DNA of 64,000 bases from Bryobacterales bacterium (GTDB taxonomy: Bacteria > Acidobacteriota > Terriglobia > Bryobacterales > Bryobacteraceae). Position numbers and translations under genes: made by a program. The stretch's first letter is position 1; each line of letters opens with the position of its first letter. Of this stretch, positions 27,645 through 40,346 are shown one piece after another. The notes under the pieces are model-generated. The model did not search any database and was not told the DNA's origin. It worked only from the letters and a program-made list of their open reading frames with translations. Where the stretch lies: positions 1 to 64,000 of the forward strand of contig JADZBH010000018.1 of assembly GCA_020852175.1 (NCBI GenBank), read 5' to 3'.

Positions 27645-28240
27645 GCCTCCAGCGGTTCCCAGTACCGCTCGCCCGCGCAGGCGCGGCACAGAGTCCGCCC
27701 TTCCCTCACCACCTCGCGCTGGAAGCTGATCCCCTCGCCGCACTCGGCGCAGGCCACGCGCGCGGACTTGAAGCCGGGCAGGTCCTGCGGGCCCACCTGC
27801 ACGCGCACCCACTGCACCGAGAATAAATCGGAGGCGGGCATCACGCCGTACGCCTTAACCTGCTGTTCGCGGGGGCCGCCCGCATCGGGAAACATTTCCT
27901 TCGCTTTTTGTTTGGAAGATTCTAGCGCCACCACGCGCACCGCGCGGTCCGTCTCCAGGTCGCAGAAGGTGGCCGCCATCTTCCCCCAGTCGCGGAACTT
28001 GAGCGCGCGCTTGCCCAGACGGCAGCCGGTCACAACGCCGATGGCGTCGGTGGCGCAGCGGTCGATCTCGACGAACGTCACCAACCGCTTGCGGTCACGG
28101 CCGGTGGGGTCGTCCAGACCCAGCAGCTCGAGCCCGTGCATGGCCAGGCGCAGGCCCAGAATCTGGCCCGCGCAGATGTGCCCGTGCACGCGCGCGGCCA
28201 TTTCGATGTATTGCTCCAGTGAAAGCATGGCTGCTTCCAT
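27641..28240 (-). CDS. FmdE family protein with C-terminal zinc finger
   Basis: The 199-residue protein has the FmdE motif [20 protein letters not shown] at residues 16-35, [20 protein letters not shown] and GKMAATF. A C-terminal CAECGEGI...CRACAG treble-clef (DksA/TraR-like) finger follows. FmdE proteins are named after a subunit co-purified with formylmethanofuran dehydrogenase, a molybdenum enzyme, but their biochemical role is uncertain. Here the gene lies 13 bases after modC and overlaps the ThiE/TenI gene by four, which suggests a molybdenum-linked function. Confidence 0.87.
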   Translation of the reverse strand: MEAAMLSLEQYIEMAARVHGHICAGQILGLRLAMHGLELLGLDDPTGRDRKRLVTFVEIDRCATDAIGVVTGCRLGKRALKFRDWGKMAATFCDLETDRAVRVVALESSKQKAKEMFPDAGGPREQQVKAYGVMPASDLFSVQWVRVQVGPQDLPGFKSARVACAECGEGISFQREVVREGRTLCRACAGERYWEPLEA

Positions 28241-28253
28241 CCTACGAGCCTCG

Positions 28254-29323
28254 TCACAAGGCGCGCAATTCGCCGGGCGGGAACTCGATCAGCCACTCCC
28301 GCGTCGAACCCCACGCGGCGAACTCCTCGCGCGGCACCTCGGCGCGCAGTCCATTGGTGAACTCCAGCCTCATGCCCTGCGGCCGCTCGACGGTCCTTTC
28401 AAGAGTGGCTGGAATCCGATTGGCGCCGGCGCGCTGCCCTTCCCGAGGGACCGCCTTCACGCGTTCGGGCAGCACATACATCCACACGCGGTCGCCCTTG
28501 AATTTGCCCGGCAGGTAGGGCGCCGCCAGTTCATACTCGCCAACGCGCAAACGGCTGGTCCGCGCCCCCGGATCGAGTGAGCGTACCTCGGCCTGGAACA
28601 GATCGTACAACCCGAGCAGCCGCGCCACTTCCAGGCTTGCCGGCTGCTCCACGATGCTTTCCGGAGTGCCGCTTTGGACGATGCGGCCTTCGCATACCAC
28701 TTGCATGCGGTCGCCCAGCGCGAAGCACTCCTCCAGGTCGTGCGTCACCAGGACCACGGGGAGTTGGAAACCCTCGCGAACCTCGCGAATCACCTCGTGC
28801 AGTTCCGCTCGCAAGGGTGCGTCCAACCCCCGCGCCGGTTCATCCAACAACACCATTTTCGGCGCGGCCAGCAGCGCGCGCGCCACGGACCCGCGCTGCC
28901 TTTGCCCGCCGCTCAACTCGTGCGGAAAACGCCCGGCCACCTCTTCCAGATGGAACCGGTCCAGCATCTCCTGCACCTTGCGGTGCCGCTCCAGGCGCGG
29001 CAGGCGCTCAGCGGCGAAGTCCAGGTTGCTCCGCAGGCTCATGTGAGGGAAAAGCGCATAATTCTGAAACACATAGCCACAGTGACGCTCCTGCGGCGGC
29101 AGGCACACGCCACTGACGCCGTCAAACAGCAGCAGGCCGTCCAGTTCGATCCGTCCGGCGTCAGGCCGCAGGAAGCCGGCGATGCACTCCAGCGTCAGCG
29201 TCTTGCCGGCGCCGCTGGGGCCGAACAACACCGTCACGCCCGGACCGGCCGTGAACTCCAGATCGAGCGTGAAGGCCACCGAGCCTGGAGCCGCGGCGAA
29301 CTGTTTCCGAACGCGGACCGAGA

Positions 29324-29327
<4 letters not shown>
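28254..29327 (-). CDS. modC: Molybdate ABC transporter ATP-binding protein
   Basis: The ATG at 29327 overlaps the modB stop (ATGA) and gives 357 residues. The ATPase domain has Walker A GPSGAGKT, Q loop FQNYALFPH, signature LSGGQRQRGSVARAL, Walker B MVLLDEPARGLDA and switch His in LVTHDLEE. About 120 C-terminal residues form a TOBE/MOP-like domain that usually binds oxyanion. It powers uptake with ModB. The GSVARAL and EPARGLD spellings deviate mildly from the usual RVAxARAL and EPFSALD. Confidence 0.87.
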
Positions 29328-31927
<2,600 letters not shown>

Positions 31928-32005
31928 CTTTACCCGCACGCGGGCGCCACTGGCTGTGCAAGCGTTGACACGCCCGGCTGCGCATGTTAATTGTGGGCTT
32001 CACCA

Positions 32006-32698
32006 ATGGCGGACGCTGAGAACCCCGCTCGGGGACTACCTGATCACACATCACCGCCCGAGGATTCGCGGAAGGAAACGGCTGCCGCAACGCCTGCCGG
32101 GAGTGTGTCCGGAGCCGCTACGCCCGCTACGCCCGCCGCGAAGCCAGCGGCTCCTGCCGCGAAACACCCCGCCCCCAAGCCGCCGGCTGAGATGGCCGCC
32201 GAGCCTTGGGAAGACGAACTGACGCGCGCCCTGGCCCAACAATTCGGCAGCCGCATTGAGCGTTTTGCCGCTTATGTGGGGCAAAACTTCCTTGTCGCCG
32301 AGTGTGCCGCGGTCTACGACATCGTGGAGGCGCTGCGGGACCAGTGGCAGTTCGACTATCTGGCCGAACTCACGGCCGTCGATTTTCCAAGCCGGCCGAA
32401 GCGGTTCGAGGTGATCTACATCCTGTACAGCTTCGCGCGGAATCAACGGATTCGCGTGAAGTGTTCCGCCGCCGAAGGCGAGCGCCCGCGCTCCGTGGTG
32501 GCCCTCCACGCCACCGCCGACTGGCTGGAACGCGAGGTGTACGACATGTTTGGCATCGAATTCGCGGATCATCCCGATCTGAGGCGGCTGTTGTTGCCGG
32601 AAGACTGGCAGGGATTTCCGCTGCGGCGCGATGCCGGAATCCTCGACATGGACAACCGTTGGGTGCAGGAGAACCTGGGAATCGAAAGCGGACAATAA
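32006..32698 (+). CDS. nuoC: NADH-quinone oxidoreductase subunit C
   Basis: The ATG at 32006 gives 230 residues. The first 65 are a disordered Ala/Pro/Lys-rich extension; the NuoC domain follows with [20 protein letters not shown] and the hallmark [20 protein letters not shown] and [14 protein letters not shown]. It belongs to the peripheral arm and contacts NuoD. It is the first nuo gene here; nuoA and nuoB, which normally precede it, are absent upstream. nuoD starts two bases after its stop. Confidence 0.95.
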   Translation: MADAENPARGLPDHTSPPEDSRKETAAATPAGSVSGAATPATPAAKPAAPAAKHPAPKPPAEMAAEPWEDELTRALAQQFGSRIERFAAYVGQNFLVAECAAVYDIVEALRDQWQFDYLAELTAVDFPSRPKRFEVIYILYSFARNQRIRVKCSAAEGERPRSVVALHATADWLEREVYDMFGIEFADHPDLRRLLLPEDWQGFPLRRDAGILDMDNRWVQENLGIESGQ

Positions 32699-32700
32699 CC

Positions 32701-33810
32701 ATGTCGCAGACCTTCCTTGATTCCAACGAACTGGTCCTGAACATGGGACCGCAGCACCCGTCCACGCACGGCGTGCTCCGGGTCATCCTGAAGCTCGATG
32801 GCGAACGCGTCAATGGCACCGAATGCGTCATCGGCTATCTCCACAGGGGCGTGGAAAAGATCGCCGAAAACCGCACCTACCAGATGTTCGCGCCCTATGT
32901 GGACCGCATGGACTATGTGGCCGCCGTGAGCAACGGTCTCGGCTATGTGCTGGCCGTGGAGCGGCTGATCAACGTGGAGGCCACGCCGCGCGCCCAGGCC
33001 GTACGCGTCATCCTGACCGAGTTGAACCGCATCGCCAGCCACCTGTTGTGGCTCGGCACGCACGCCTTGGACATTGGCGCCATCACGCCGCTTTTTTACA
33101 CCTTGCGCGAGCGGGAAGAGGTTCTCAAGATCTTCGAGAACTACTGCGGCGCCCGTCTCACCACGCACGCCTTCCGCATCGGCGGTCTGCAATATGAGCT
33201 GTACGATGGCTTCGAGCGCGAGGTGAACGCCTTTTGCGACTGGTTCATTCCCAAGGTGGATGAATACGAGGAACTGCTGACCAACAACCGGATCTGGCGC
33301 GAGCGTCTCATCGGAGTGGGTATCCTGAACGCCGCCGACTGCAAACGCTACGGCGTCACCGGTCCGGTGCTGCGCGCCTCGGGCGTCGCCTGGGACCTGC
33401 GCAAGGCGCAGCCCTATTGCGGCTATCAAAACTACGAGTTCGACATTCCCACCCGCCAGAACGCCGACACCTACGACCGCTACGTGGTGCGCATGGAGGA
33501 GATGCGGCAAAGCGTGCGCATCGTCCGCCAGGCCGTGGGCGCCATTCCGGACGGACCCATCAAGGCCAAGGTCGCCAAGGTGTTGAAACCGCCCGTGGGC
33601 GAAGCCTACGTCTCCATCGAGGCGCCCAAGGGCGAACTGGGCTACTACATCGTCAGCGACGGCACGCTGAATCCGTACCGTGTGCGCGTCCGCCCGCCGT
33701 CGCTCATCAATTTACAGGCGCTGGACCAGATGGTGCGTGGCGCGCTGGTGGCCGACGTCGTGGCCATAATAGGGACGCTGGACATCGTGCTGGGAGAAAT
33801 CGACCGATGA
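32701..33810 (+). CDS. nuoD: NADH-quinone oxidoreductase subunit D
   Basis: The 369-residue protein is the 49-kDa-type subunit that forms the quinone pocket with NuoB. Diagnostic segments are [20 protein letters not shown], the [16 protein letters not shown] block, [17 protein letters not shown] and the C-terminal [20 protein letters not shown]. The longer frame upstream overlaps nuoC and is rejected. It overlaps nuoI by four bases (ATGA). Confidence 0.97.
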   Translation: MSQTFLDSNELVLNMGPQHPSTHGVLRVILKLDGERVNGTECVIGYLHRGVEKIAENRTYQMFAPYVDRMDYVAAVSNGLGYVLAVERLINVEATPRAQAVRVILTELNRIASHLLWLGTHALDIGAITPLFYTLREREEVLKIFENYCGARLTTHAFRIGGLQYELYDGFEREVNAFCDWFIPKVDEYEELLTNNRIWRERLIGVGILNAADCKRYGVTGPVLRASGVAWDLRKAQPYCGYQNYEFDIPTRQNADTYDRYVVRMEEMRQSVRIVRQAVGAIPDGPIKAKVAKVLKPPVGEAYVSIEAPKGELGYYIVSDGTLNPYRVRVRPPSLINLQALDQMVRGALVADVVAIIGTLDIVLGEIDR

Positions 33811-34262
33811 TCGCGCTGCTGAAGAAAATCCTTCTCGTCGACCTGTTGCAAGGACTGTGGGTGACCTTCCGGAACCAGCACCCCAAGCACCTCTACACGG
33901 AACAGTATCCGCTGGAACGTCCCAAGGTGGCCGAACGCTTCCGCGGCGCGCCGCGCCTGAACATCAATCCGGACAATGGCGAAACGCTGTGCATCTCCTG
34001 CGACCTCTGCGCCAAGGCCTGCCCGGAAAACCTGATTGTCGTCACCAGCGTGCGCAACGAGCAGACCAAGCGCAAGGATCTGACCACGTTCACCTACGAC
34101 ACCTCGCGCTGCATGTTCTGCGGCCTGTGCGAGGACGCCTGCCCCGTCGATGCTCTCGAACTCACCCAGGATTTCGAGCTGGCCAGCTATACCCGCGAGG
34201 GGCTCATCTGGGACCGGCAAATGCTCGAGGAGGGTCCGAAGCCGACGCGGTACACGCGCTGA
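33807..34262 (+). CDS. nuoI: NADH-quinone oxidoreductase subunit I (2x 4Fe-4S)
   Basis: The 151-residue protein has an amphipathic N-terminus and two ferredoxin motifs, [15 protein letters not shown] and [17 protein letters not shown], which bind the N6a and N6b clusters carrying electrons toward Nuo[21 protein letters not shown] is a typical NuoI stretch. In most bacteria nuoH lies just before nuoI; here nuoI follows nuoD directly and nuoH is at the operon end. Confidence 0.97.
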   Translation: MIALLKKILLVDLLQGLWVTFRNQHPKHLYTEQYPLERPKVAERFRGAPRLNINPDNGETLCISCDLCAKACPENLIVVTSVRNEQTKRKDLTTFTYDTSRCMFCGLCEDACPVDALELTQDFELASYTREGLIWDRQMLEEGPKPTRYTR

Positions 34263-34271
34263 CGCGCTGCC

Positions 34272-34808
34272 ATGCTGGACACCTTCTTCTTTTACATCTT
34301 CGCGCTGCTCACCCTGGGCGGCGCCATCGCCACCATCACCCGCCGCAGCGCCGTGCATAGCGCGCTGTCGCTGGTGGTTTCGCTGCTGGGCGTGGCCGGG
34401 CTCTACCTGCTGCAGCAGGCCGAATTTCTCTTCGCCGTCCAGATCGTGCTCTACATCGGCGGCATCATGGTGCTGTTCCTGTTCGTCATCATGCTGGTGA
34501 ATCTCGACGAGGCGGGCAAACAGCGCCAGTTCAACCGCCAGTGGCTGCTCGGGCTGCTCGCCTGCCTGCTGGTGGGCGCGCAGATGATCTGGATGCTCCG
34601 CGGCTCCGGCGCCCTGCGCCTGCCCGAGGCGCCCGCCGCGTTGTCCGCCGCCGCTTCCGGCGCCATTTCCTCCGCCGCCGGCGAGGGCAACGTCGAGCAA
34701 CTCGCCGACCTCCTGTTCCGCCAGTACCTGCTGCCTTTCGAGGTGGTCAGCCTGCTGCTGCTGGTGGCCATCGTCGGTTCGGTCATGCTGGCAAAGAAGA
34801 GTTCCTGA
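34272..34808 (+). CDS. nuoJ: NADH-quinone oxidoreductase subunit J
   Basis: The 178-residue membrane protein has five predicted helices. The conserved FLFAVQIVLYIGGIMVLFLFVIML segment (third helix, containing the pi-bulge region) identifies NuoJ. It forms part of the proton-pumping membrane arm. It lies nine bases after nuoI and seven before nuoK. Confidence 0.94.
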   Translation: MLDTFFFYIFALLTLGGAIATITRRSAVHSALSLVVSLLGVAGLYLLQQAEFLFAVQIVLYIGGIMVLFLFVIMLVNLDEAGKQRQFNRQWLLGLLACLLVGAQMIWMLRGSGALRLPEAPAALSAAASGAISSAAGEGNVEQLADLLFRQYLLPFEVVSLLLLVAIVGSVMLAKKSS

Positions 34809-34815
34809 GAACGCC

Positions 34816-35127
34816 ATGTTGCATCCGATCACGGCCAACCACTACCTGATGCTGAGCGCGGCGCTGCTGCTCATCGGCACGCTCGGCGTGCTCACGCGCC
34901 GCAACATCGTCATCGTGCTCATGTCGATCGAGCTCATCCTGAACGCGGTCAACATCAACCTCGTCACGATGGCCCGGTATTGGCAAAACCTCCAGGGCCA
35001 GGTCTTCGCCATCTTCGTCATCACCGTGGCGGTGGCCGAGGCGGCCATCGGGTTGGGTATTCTGATTGCTCTGTTCCGCAACAAGGAGACGGTGCAGGCC
35101 GACGAAATCGACCTGCTGAAATGGTAG
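34816..35127 (+). CDS. nuoK: NADH-quinone oxidoreductase subunit K
   Basis: The 103-residue protein has three helices and the conserved membrane glutamates in VLMSIELILNAVNINLV and VAVAEAAIGLGILIALFRNK. It belongs to the antiporter-like part of complex I. Length and motifs are standard for NuoK. Confidence 0.97.
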   Translation: MLHPITANHYLMLSAALLLIGTLGVLTRRNIVIVLMSIELILNAVNINLVTMARYWQNLQGQVFAIFVITVAVAEAAIGLGILIALFRNKETVQADEIDLLKW

Positions 35128-35140
35128 CCGGAACGACACG

Positions 35141-37303
35141 ATGAACTTCCTCGACCTGATCTGGCTCATCCCGCTCTTCCCGCTGGCCGGGGCGGCCGTC
35201 ATGCTGCTCATCGGCCGGCGGCTCGACCCGCAGGGCGCCTCCCACGTGGCGTTGGCGCCCGGCCTCGCTCCGGACGAAGGGCACGGCCAGGGCCATCACG
35301 GCCATGCCTTCGCCTCCACGCGCCGCCTGATCGCCTTCTTTTCGCCCGGAGCCGTCCTGCTCAGCTTTCTGTTCTCGATGGCCGCCGTGATCCAGTTGTC
35401 CTCGCTCGAAAAGCGCTCGCACGAGGTCATTCTTTACACCTGGATCTCCGGCCTGCCGTTCCACACCGCCACTGGCGCCCTGGCCACCTTTACCGCCGAC
35501 TGGGGATTCCTGCTCGATCCGCTCAGCTCCGTCATGATCCTGGTGATCACCGGCATCGGCTTTCTCATTCACGTTTATGCCACCGGTTACATGGCTCACG
35601 ACGGCGGCTACTACCGCTTCTTCGGTTATCTGAACCTGTTCGTGTTCTTCATGCTGACGCTCGTGCTGGCGAACAACTACGCGCTGTTGTTCGCCGGATG
35701 GGAAGGCGTGGGGTTGTGCAGTTACCTGCTGATCGGGTTCTACTTCCATAAGAAATCGGCGAGCGACGCGGCCAACAAGGCATTCATCGTGAATCGCGTC
35801 GGCGATGCCGGATTCCTCATCGGCATGTTCCTCTTGCTGAGCCTCACCGGCACGCTGCGCTTCACGCAAATGAACGAAACGCTCGCCAGCGGCGCGCTCA
35901 CCGCCGAAACGGCCGGTTTCGGCGCGCTCAGCCTGGCCACGCTCTGCCTGTTCGCCGGCGCCACCGGCAAGTCGGCGCAGTTGCCCCTGTATGTCTGGCT
36001 GCCAGACGCCATGGAGGGCCCCACGCCGGTTTCCGCGCTCATACACGCGGCCACGATGGTCACGGCGGGCGTCTACATGGTGGCACGTTCGCACGCTCTC
36101 TACGCGCTGACGCCGGAGACCAGCGCCATCGTGATGGGTACAGGCGCGGTGACGGCCATTCTGGCCGCCTCCATCGCTCTGGTCCAGAACGATATCAAAC
36201 GCGTGCTCGCCTATTCCACGGTTTCGCAACTCGGCTACATGTTCATGGCCGCCGGCGCGGGTGCGTACTGGGTGGCCGTATTCCACCTCTACACCCACGC
36301 CTTCTTCAAGGCCCTGCTCTTCCTCGGTTCGGGCTCGGTGATTCACGCCATGTCGGGCGAGCAGGACATGCGCCGCATGGGCGCTCTCAAGGACAGGATT
36401 CCCACCACCTTCCGCACCATGTTCGCCGGTTCGGTGGCCATCGCCGGCATTCCCGGCCTGGCCGGGTTCTTCTCGAAGGATGAGATCCTCTGGCAGGTGT
36501 TCAGCGCGCCGGGCGGCTCCATGGCCGTGTACGCCGTCGGCCTGATCACCGCCGCCCTGACCGCCTTTTACATGTGGCGCCTGATGTTCATGACCTTCTA
36601 TGGCGAACCGCGCATGGACGAAGCCACGGCCCGGCGCATCCATGAGTCGCCCGTCTCCATGACCCTGCCGCTCATCGTGCTGGCCGCGGGCAGCGTCCTG
36701 GCCGGGTGGATCGGCGCGCCCAAACTGTGGAGCTTCCTGCCGGACTCCTTCCGCGCCTTCGAACACTGGCTGCTTCCGGTGTTCACGCATGGAACCGCGC
36801 AGGCGGCATCCGAAGCCGGCCACGCCGCCGCGCATCACGACACCGGACTGGAATGGGCGCTGATGGGGCTCAGCGTGGCCATCGCCATTGGCGGCATCCT
36901 CTTCGCCCGTTCGCTGTACGGCAAGCGCTGGACGGTGGATCCCATCGAATCGCTCACCGGCCCGCTGCACAAACCGCTGTTGAACAAGTGGTACGTCGAT
37001 GAGATCTACAACTATCTCTTCGTCGAAGGCTTGGCCAAAGGCGGCGGCCGGCTGCTTGGCGTCTTCGACCGTCACATTGTGGATGGCGGAGTGAACGGCT
37101 CGGGCTGGCTGACGCGCCTTGTTTCGCGCGCCTCCATCTGGTGGGACACCTGGATCATCGACGGCGCCATCCGCGTGTCGGCGCTGTTGGCGCATATCGC
37201 TTCGTTCCCCATGCGTCTGGCGCAGACCGGGCAGGTGCAAACCTACGCCACGGTGTTTCTGCTGGGCGTGGCGCTCTTTCTCGGTTGGAGGTGGTTCGCG
37301 TGA
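35141..37303 (+). CDS. nuoL: NADH-quinone oxidoreductase subunit L
   Basis: The 720-residue antiporter-like subunit has FAGWEGVGLCSYLLIGFYF with the conserved glutamate, NRVGDAGFLIG, the lysine-bearing helices (GKSAQLPLYVWLPDAMEGPT) and HAFFKALLFLGSGSVIHAM. The long lateral helix lies toward the C-terminus. A His/Gly-rich loop (GHGQGHHGHAF near residues 46-56) interrupts the first part and is unusual. It overlaps nuoM by four bases (GTGA). Confidence 0.97.
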   Translation: MNFLDLIWLIPLFPLAGAAVMLLIGRRLDPQGASHVALAPGLAPDEGHGQGHHGHAFASTRRLIAFFSPGAVLLSFLFSMAAVIQLSSLEKRSHEVILYTWISGLPFHTATGALATFTADWGFLLDPLSSVMILVITGIGFLIHVYATGYMAHDGGYYRFFGYLNLFVFFMLTLVLANNYALLFAGWEGVGLCSYLLIGFYFHKKSASDAANKAFIVNRVGDAGFLIGMFLLLSLTGTLRFTQMNETLASGALTAETAGFGALSLATLCLFAGATGKSAQLPLYVWLPDAMEGPTPVSALIHAATMVTAGVYMVARSHALYALTPETSAIVMGTGAVTAILAASIALVQNDIKRVLAYSTVSQLGYMFMAAGAGAYWVAVFHLYTHAFFKALLFLGSGSVIHAMSGEQDMRRMGALKDRIPTTFRTMFAGSVAIAGIPGLAGFFSKDEILWQVFSAPGGSMAVYAVGLITAALTAFYMWRLMFMTFYGEPRMDEATARRIHESPVSMTLPLIVLAAGSVLAGWIGAPKLWSFLPDSFRAFEHWLLPVFTHGTAQAASEAGHAAAHHDTGLEWALMGLSVAIAIGGILFARSLYGKRWTVDPIESLTGPLHKPLLNKWYVDEIYNYLFVEGLAKGGGRLLGVFDRHIVDGGVNGSGWLTRLVSRASIWWDTWIIDGAIRVSALLAHIASFPMRLAQTGQVQTYATVFLLGVALFLGWRWFA

Positions 37304-38874
37304 ATCCGCTCAGCCTCGCCCTGTGGACCCCTCTGGCCTGCCTCGTGGTGCTGCTGGCGATTCCGGCGTCGCAAAAAACGGCCATCAAGGTGTGGGCCAA
37401 CGCCGCGGCGTTGCTTGGCGCCGCCGCCATGCTGCCGCTGCTGGCCGGCTTTGACAAGAGCAATGGCGGCTTCCAGTTCGTCGAACGCGCGCCGTGGGCG
37501 CCCTCGCTGGGCGTGCAATATTACATTGGCGTCGATGGCATCAGCCTGCTGCTGATGGCGCTTACCGCCGTCACCGCCGTCGTGGCGACGCTCTCCAGTT
37601 GGAACGCCATCGAGGACCGGGTGAAGCAGTATTACGCCATGCTGCTGCTGCTGCAGGTGGGCATGTTGGGCGTCTTCGCCTCGCTGGACTTCATCCTTTT
37701 CTATGTTTTCTGGGAACTGGTCCTGGTGCCCATGTACTTCCTGATCGGCGTCTGGGGCGGCCCGCGCAAGCTGTACGCGGCCATTAAGTTCTTCCTCTAC
37801 ACGCTGACGGGAAGCGTGCTCATGCTGCTCGGCATCCTGACGCTGTTTTTCCAGCATTGGACGCAGTTCGGCACGCCCACCTTTGAAATCGACGCTCTGC
37901 TCCGCCTGGCCATGCCGTTCTGGATGCAGCAGTGGGTGTTCTGGGCGCTGTTCATCGGCTTTGCGATCAAGGTGCCCATGTTTCCCTTCCACACCTGGCT
38001 GCCCGACGCGCACACCGAAGCTCCCACGGCTGGTTCGGTGATCCTTGCCGCGGTGCTGCTGAAAATGGGGACCTACGGTTTCCTGCGCTTCTCCCTGCCG
38101 CTGCTGCCCGAGGCTTCCATTGACCGCACGATCGTCCAGGTCCTGGTGGGGCTGTCCATCACGGGTATTCTTTACGGCGCGCTGGTTTGTCTGATGCAGA
38201 AGGACTGGAAGCGCCTGGTGGCTTATTCCTCGGTGAGCCACCTTGGCTTCTGCACGCTCGGCATCTTTTCGTTGAATCCGAACGGCATCGCCGGCAGCGT
38301 GATTCAGCAGTTGAACCACGGCATCTCCACCGGCATGCTCTTCCTTGTGGTCGGCGTGATGTATGAGAGGCGCCACACGCGCGAGATCAGCGAATATGGC
38401 GGGCTGGCCCACCGCATGCCGCTGTTTGCCACCGTGTTCGCCTTCGCCGTGCTCAGTTCGGCCGGGCTGCCCCTGCTGAACGGCTTCGTGGGCGAGTTCA
38501 CCATCCTGCAAGGCGCCTTCGAGGCCAACCGGTTCTCGGCCGCGCTGGCGGTGGTGGGGGTGATTCTGGGCGCGGCCTACCTGCTGTGGCTGTACCAGCG
38601 CACCACTCTCGGACAGATCACCAACATGAAGAACAACCTCCTGCCCGATCTCAGCCTCCGTGAACTGGTGGTCTTCGCGCCCTTCATCGTGTGGGCCTTT
38701 TCCATCGGTCTCTACTCGAAGCCATACTTCGAGATGATCGAACGTCCGGTGGCCCGGATTGTCGAGCGGGTCAGGCCCGGTTACTTCCAGGACCGTTCGC
38801 AGGCGCCCGCGCTGGCCGAACTCGCTCCGCCCGCCGCTCCGGCGACCCGGCGCGAGGCGGGAGGCTCGCGATGA
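37300..38874 (+). CDS. nuoM: NADH-quinone oxidoreductase subunit M
   Basis: The GTG at 37300 follows a GGAGG ribosome site by eight bases and overlaps the nuoL stop, giving 524 residues. Antiporter-like landmarks are FYVFWELVLVPMYFLIGVWG, FAIKVPMFPFHTWLPDAHTE and LVAYSSVSHLGFCTLGIFS. It pumps protons in the membrane arm. It overlaps nuoN by four bases. Confidence 0.97.
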   Translation: MNPLSLALWTPLACLVVLLAIPASQKTAIKVWANAAALLGAAAMLPLLAGFDKSNGGFQFVERAPWAPSLGVQYYIGVDGISLLLMALTAVTAVVATLSSWNAIEDRVKQYYAMLLLLQVGMLGVFASLDFILFYVFWELVLVPMYFLIGVWGGPRKLYAAIKFFLYTLTGSVLMLLGILTLFFQHWTQFGTPTFEIDALLRLAMPFWMQQWVFWALFIGFAIKVPMFPFHTWLPDAHTEAPTAGSVILAAVLLKMGTYGFLRFSLPLLPEASIDRTIVQVLVGLSITGILYGALVCLMQKDWKRLVAYSSVSHLGFCTLGIFSLNPNGIAGSVIQQLNHGISTGMLFLVVGVMYERRHTREISEYGGLAHRMPLFATVFAFAVLSSAGLPLLNGFVGEFTILQGAFEANRFSAALAVVGVILGAAYLLWLYQRTTLGQITNMKNNLLPDLSLRELVVFAPFIVWAFSIGLYSKPYFEMIERPVARIVERVRPGYFQDRSQAPALAELAPPAAPATRREAGGSR

Positions 38875-40340
38875 GCCCCTATTTCACGGCGGCCGATCAG
38901 TTCGCCGTGAACCCGGCCCTGCTGCTGGCCCTGTTCGGCTGTGGCATTCTGCTTCTCGACTTCTTCATTCAGCCCAACCCGAAGAGCAAGCGCCTGCTGA
39001 TCTTCCTGGCGCTGGCGGGCGAAGCCTTCGCCGCCGGGGCGCTTCTGCGCCAGTACAAGTTGATCGATGAGCAGGCCGTCGTGGCGCTGCGCGGCTTTTC
39101 CGGCAGCCTCATCGTGGATGGTTTCTCCATTTTCTTCAACGCCCTGTTCGCCGCCGCCGCCGTGCTGGTGGTGCTCATCTCTTACCGCTATCTCGAAGTG
39201 GAAGGAGAACACAACGGCGAATTCTACGGGCTGGTTCTACTGGCCCAATGCGGTATGTACTTCCTGGCCTCGGGCACCGAACTGGTGACCATCTTCATTG
39301 GCATCGAACTGATGGCCGTCACCTTCTACGTGCTGGTGGGCTTCCTGCGAGGGGACCGGCGCTCGAACGAGGCGGCAATGAAGTACCTGCTGCTCGGCGC
39401 CTTTTCCAGCGGCTTTCTCGCCTATGGCTTCTCGCTGCTGTACGCGCTGTCGGGTTCGACGCGCCTGGACCAGATCGCCACCGCGCTGGCCCAACGGCCG
39501 GCCGCCGACCCGTTGCTGATTCTGGCGTTGGCCACGACCATGGTGGGCCTGCTGTTCAAGATCGGCGCGGCGCCGTTCCACATGTGGGCGCCTGACGCTT
39601 ATGAAGGCGCGCCCACGCCCGTCACCGCCTATCTATCGGTGGCCTCCAAGGCCGCCTCGGTAGCGGTGCTGGTGCGCGTGCTGATGAGCACGCTCGGGGC
39701 GCACCGTATTAACTGGGAGCCCCTGCTGGCCGTGGCCGTGCTGCTTAGCCTCACCATCGGCAACTTCTCGGCGCTGACGCAGACGAACATGAAGCGGCTG
39801 CTGGCCTACAGCTCCATTTCGCACGCCGGTTATGTGCTGCTCGGCCTCATCGCCGGCAACCGTACGGGCCTTACCGGCATCGCCGTCTATCTGCTCGTGT
39901 ATACGTTCATGAACACCGGTGCCTTCCTGGTGCTGATTTCCCTGCGCCAGAAGGGGCTCACCGGCGACGATATCGATGACCTCAACGGCCTGATCCACCG
40001 CTCGCCCGGCCACGCGCTGCTGATGGCGCTGTTCCTGCTTTCGCTGGCCGGCATACCGCCCACGGCGGGATTCATCGGCAAGTATTACATCTTCCTGTCT
40101 CTTGTCGAGACGGGGCACTTCGCGCTGGCCATCGTGGCGGCGCTTTACGTCGCCATCTCCATTTACTATTACTTCCGCATCGTCCGCGCAATGTTCCTGA
40201 ACGAGGCGGGCCAGCTTCCGGCCGCCGTGCCGGGGCTGGGCGCGAGCCTGGGTTTCCTGCTTACCGCCGCCGGGACGCTCGCCATCGGGCTCTTTCCGGA
40301 ACCGATCGTCCGCTTCGCGGGGAGTTCTCTGCTCAGGTAG
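38871..40340 (+). CDS. nuoN: NADH-quinone oxidoreductase subunit N
   Basis: The ATG at 38871 overlaps the nuoM stop and gives 489 residues. It has TIFIGIELMAVTFYVLVGFL, KIGAAPFHMWAPDAYEGAPT and MKRLLAYSSISHAGYVLLGL, the NuoN signatures. It is the third antiporter-like pump subunit of complex I. nuoH follows after six bases. Confidence 0.97.
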   Translation: MSPYFTAADQFAVNPALLLALFGCGILLLDFFIQPNPKSKRLLIFLALAGEAFAAGALLRQYKLIDEQAVVALRGFSGSLIVDGFSIFFNALFAAAAVLVVLISYRYLEVEGEHNGEFYGLVLLAQCGMYFLASGTELVTIFIGIELMAVTFYVLVGFLRGDRRSNEAAMKYLLLGAFSSGFLAYGFSLLYALSGSTRLDQIATALAQRPAADPLLILALATTMVGLLFKIGAAPFHMWAPDAYEGAPTPVTAYLSVASKAASVAVLVRVLMSTLGAHRINWEPLLAVAVLLSLTIGNFSALTQTNMKRLLAYSSISHAGYVLLGLIAGNRTGLTGIAVYLLVYTFMNTGAFLVLISLRQKGLTGDDIDDLNGLIHRSPGHALLMALFLLSLAGIPPTAGFIGKYYIFLSLVETGHFALAIVAALYVAISIYYYFRIVRAMFLNEAGQLPAAVPGLGASLGFLLTAAGTLAIGLFPEPIVRFAGSSLLR

Positions 40341-40346
40341 CCGGCC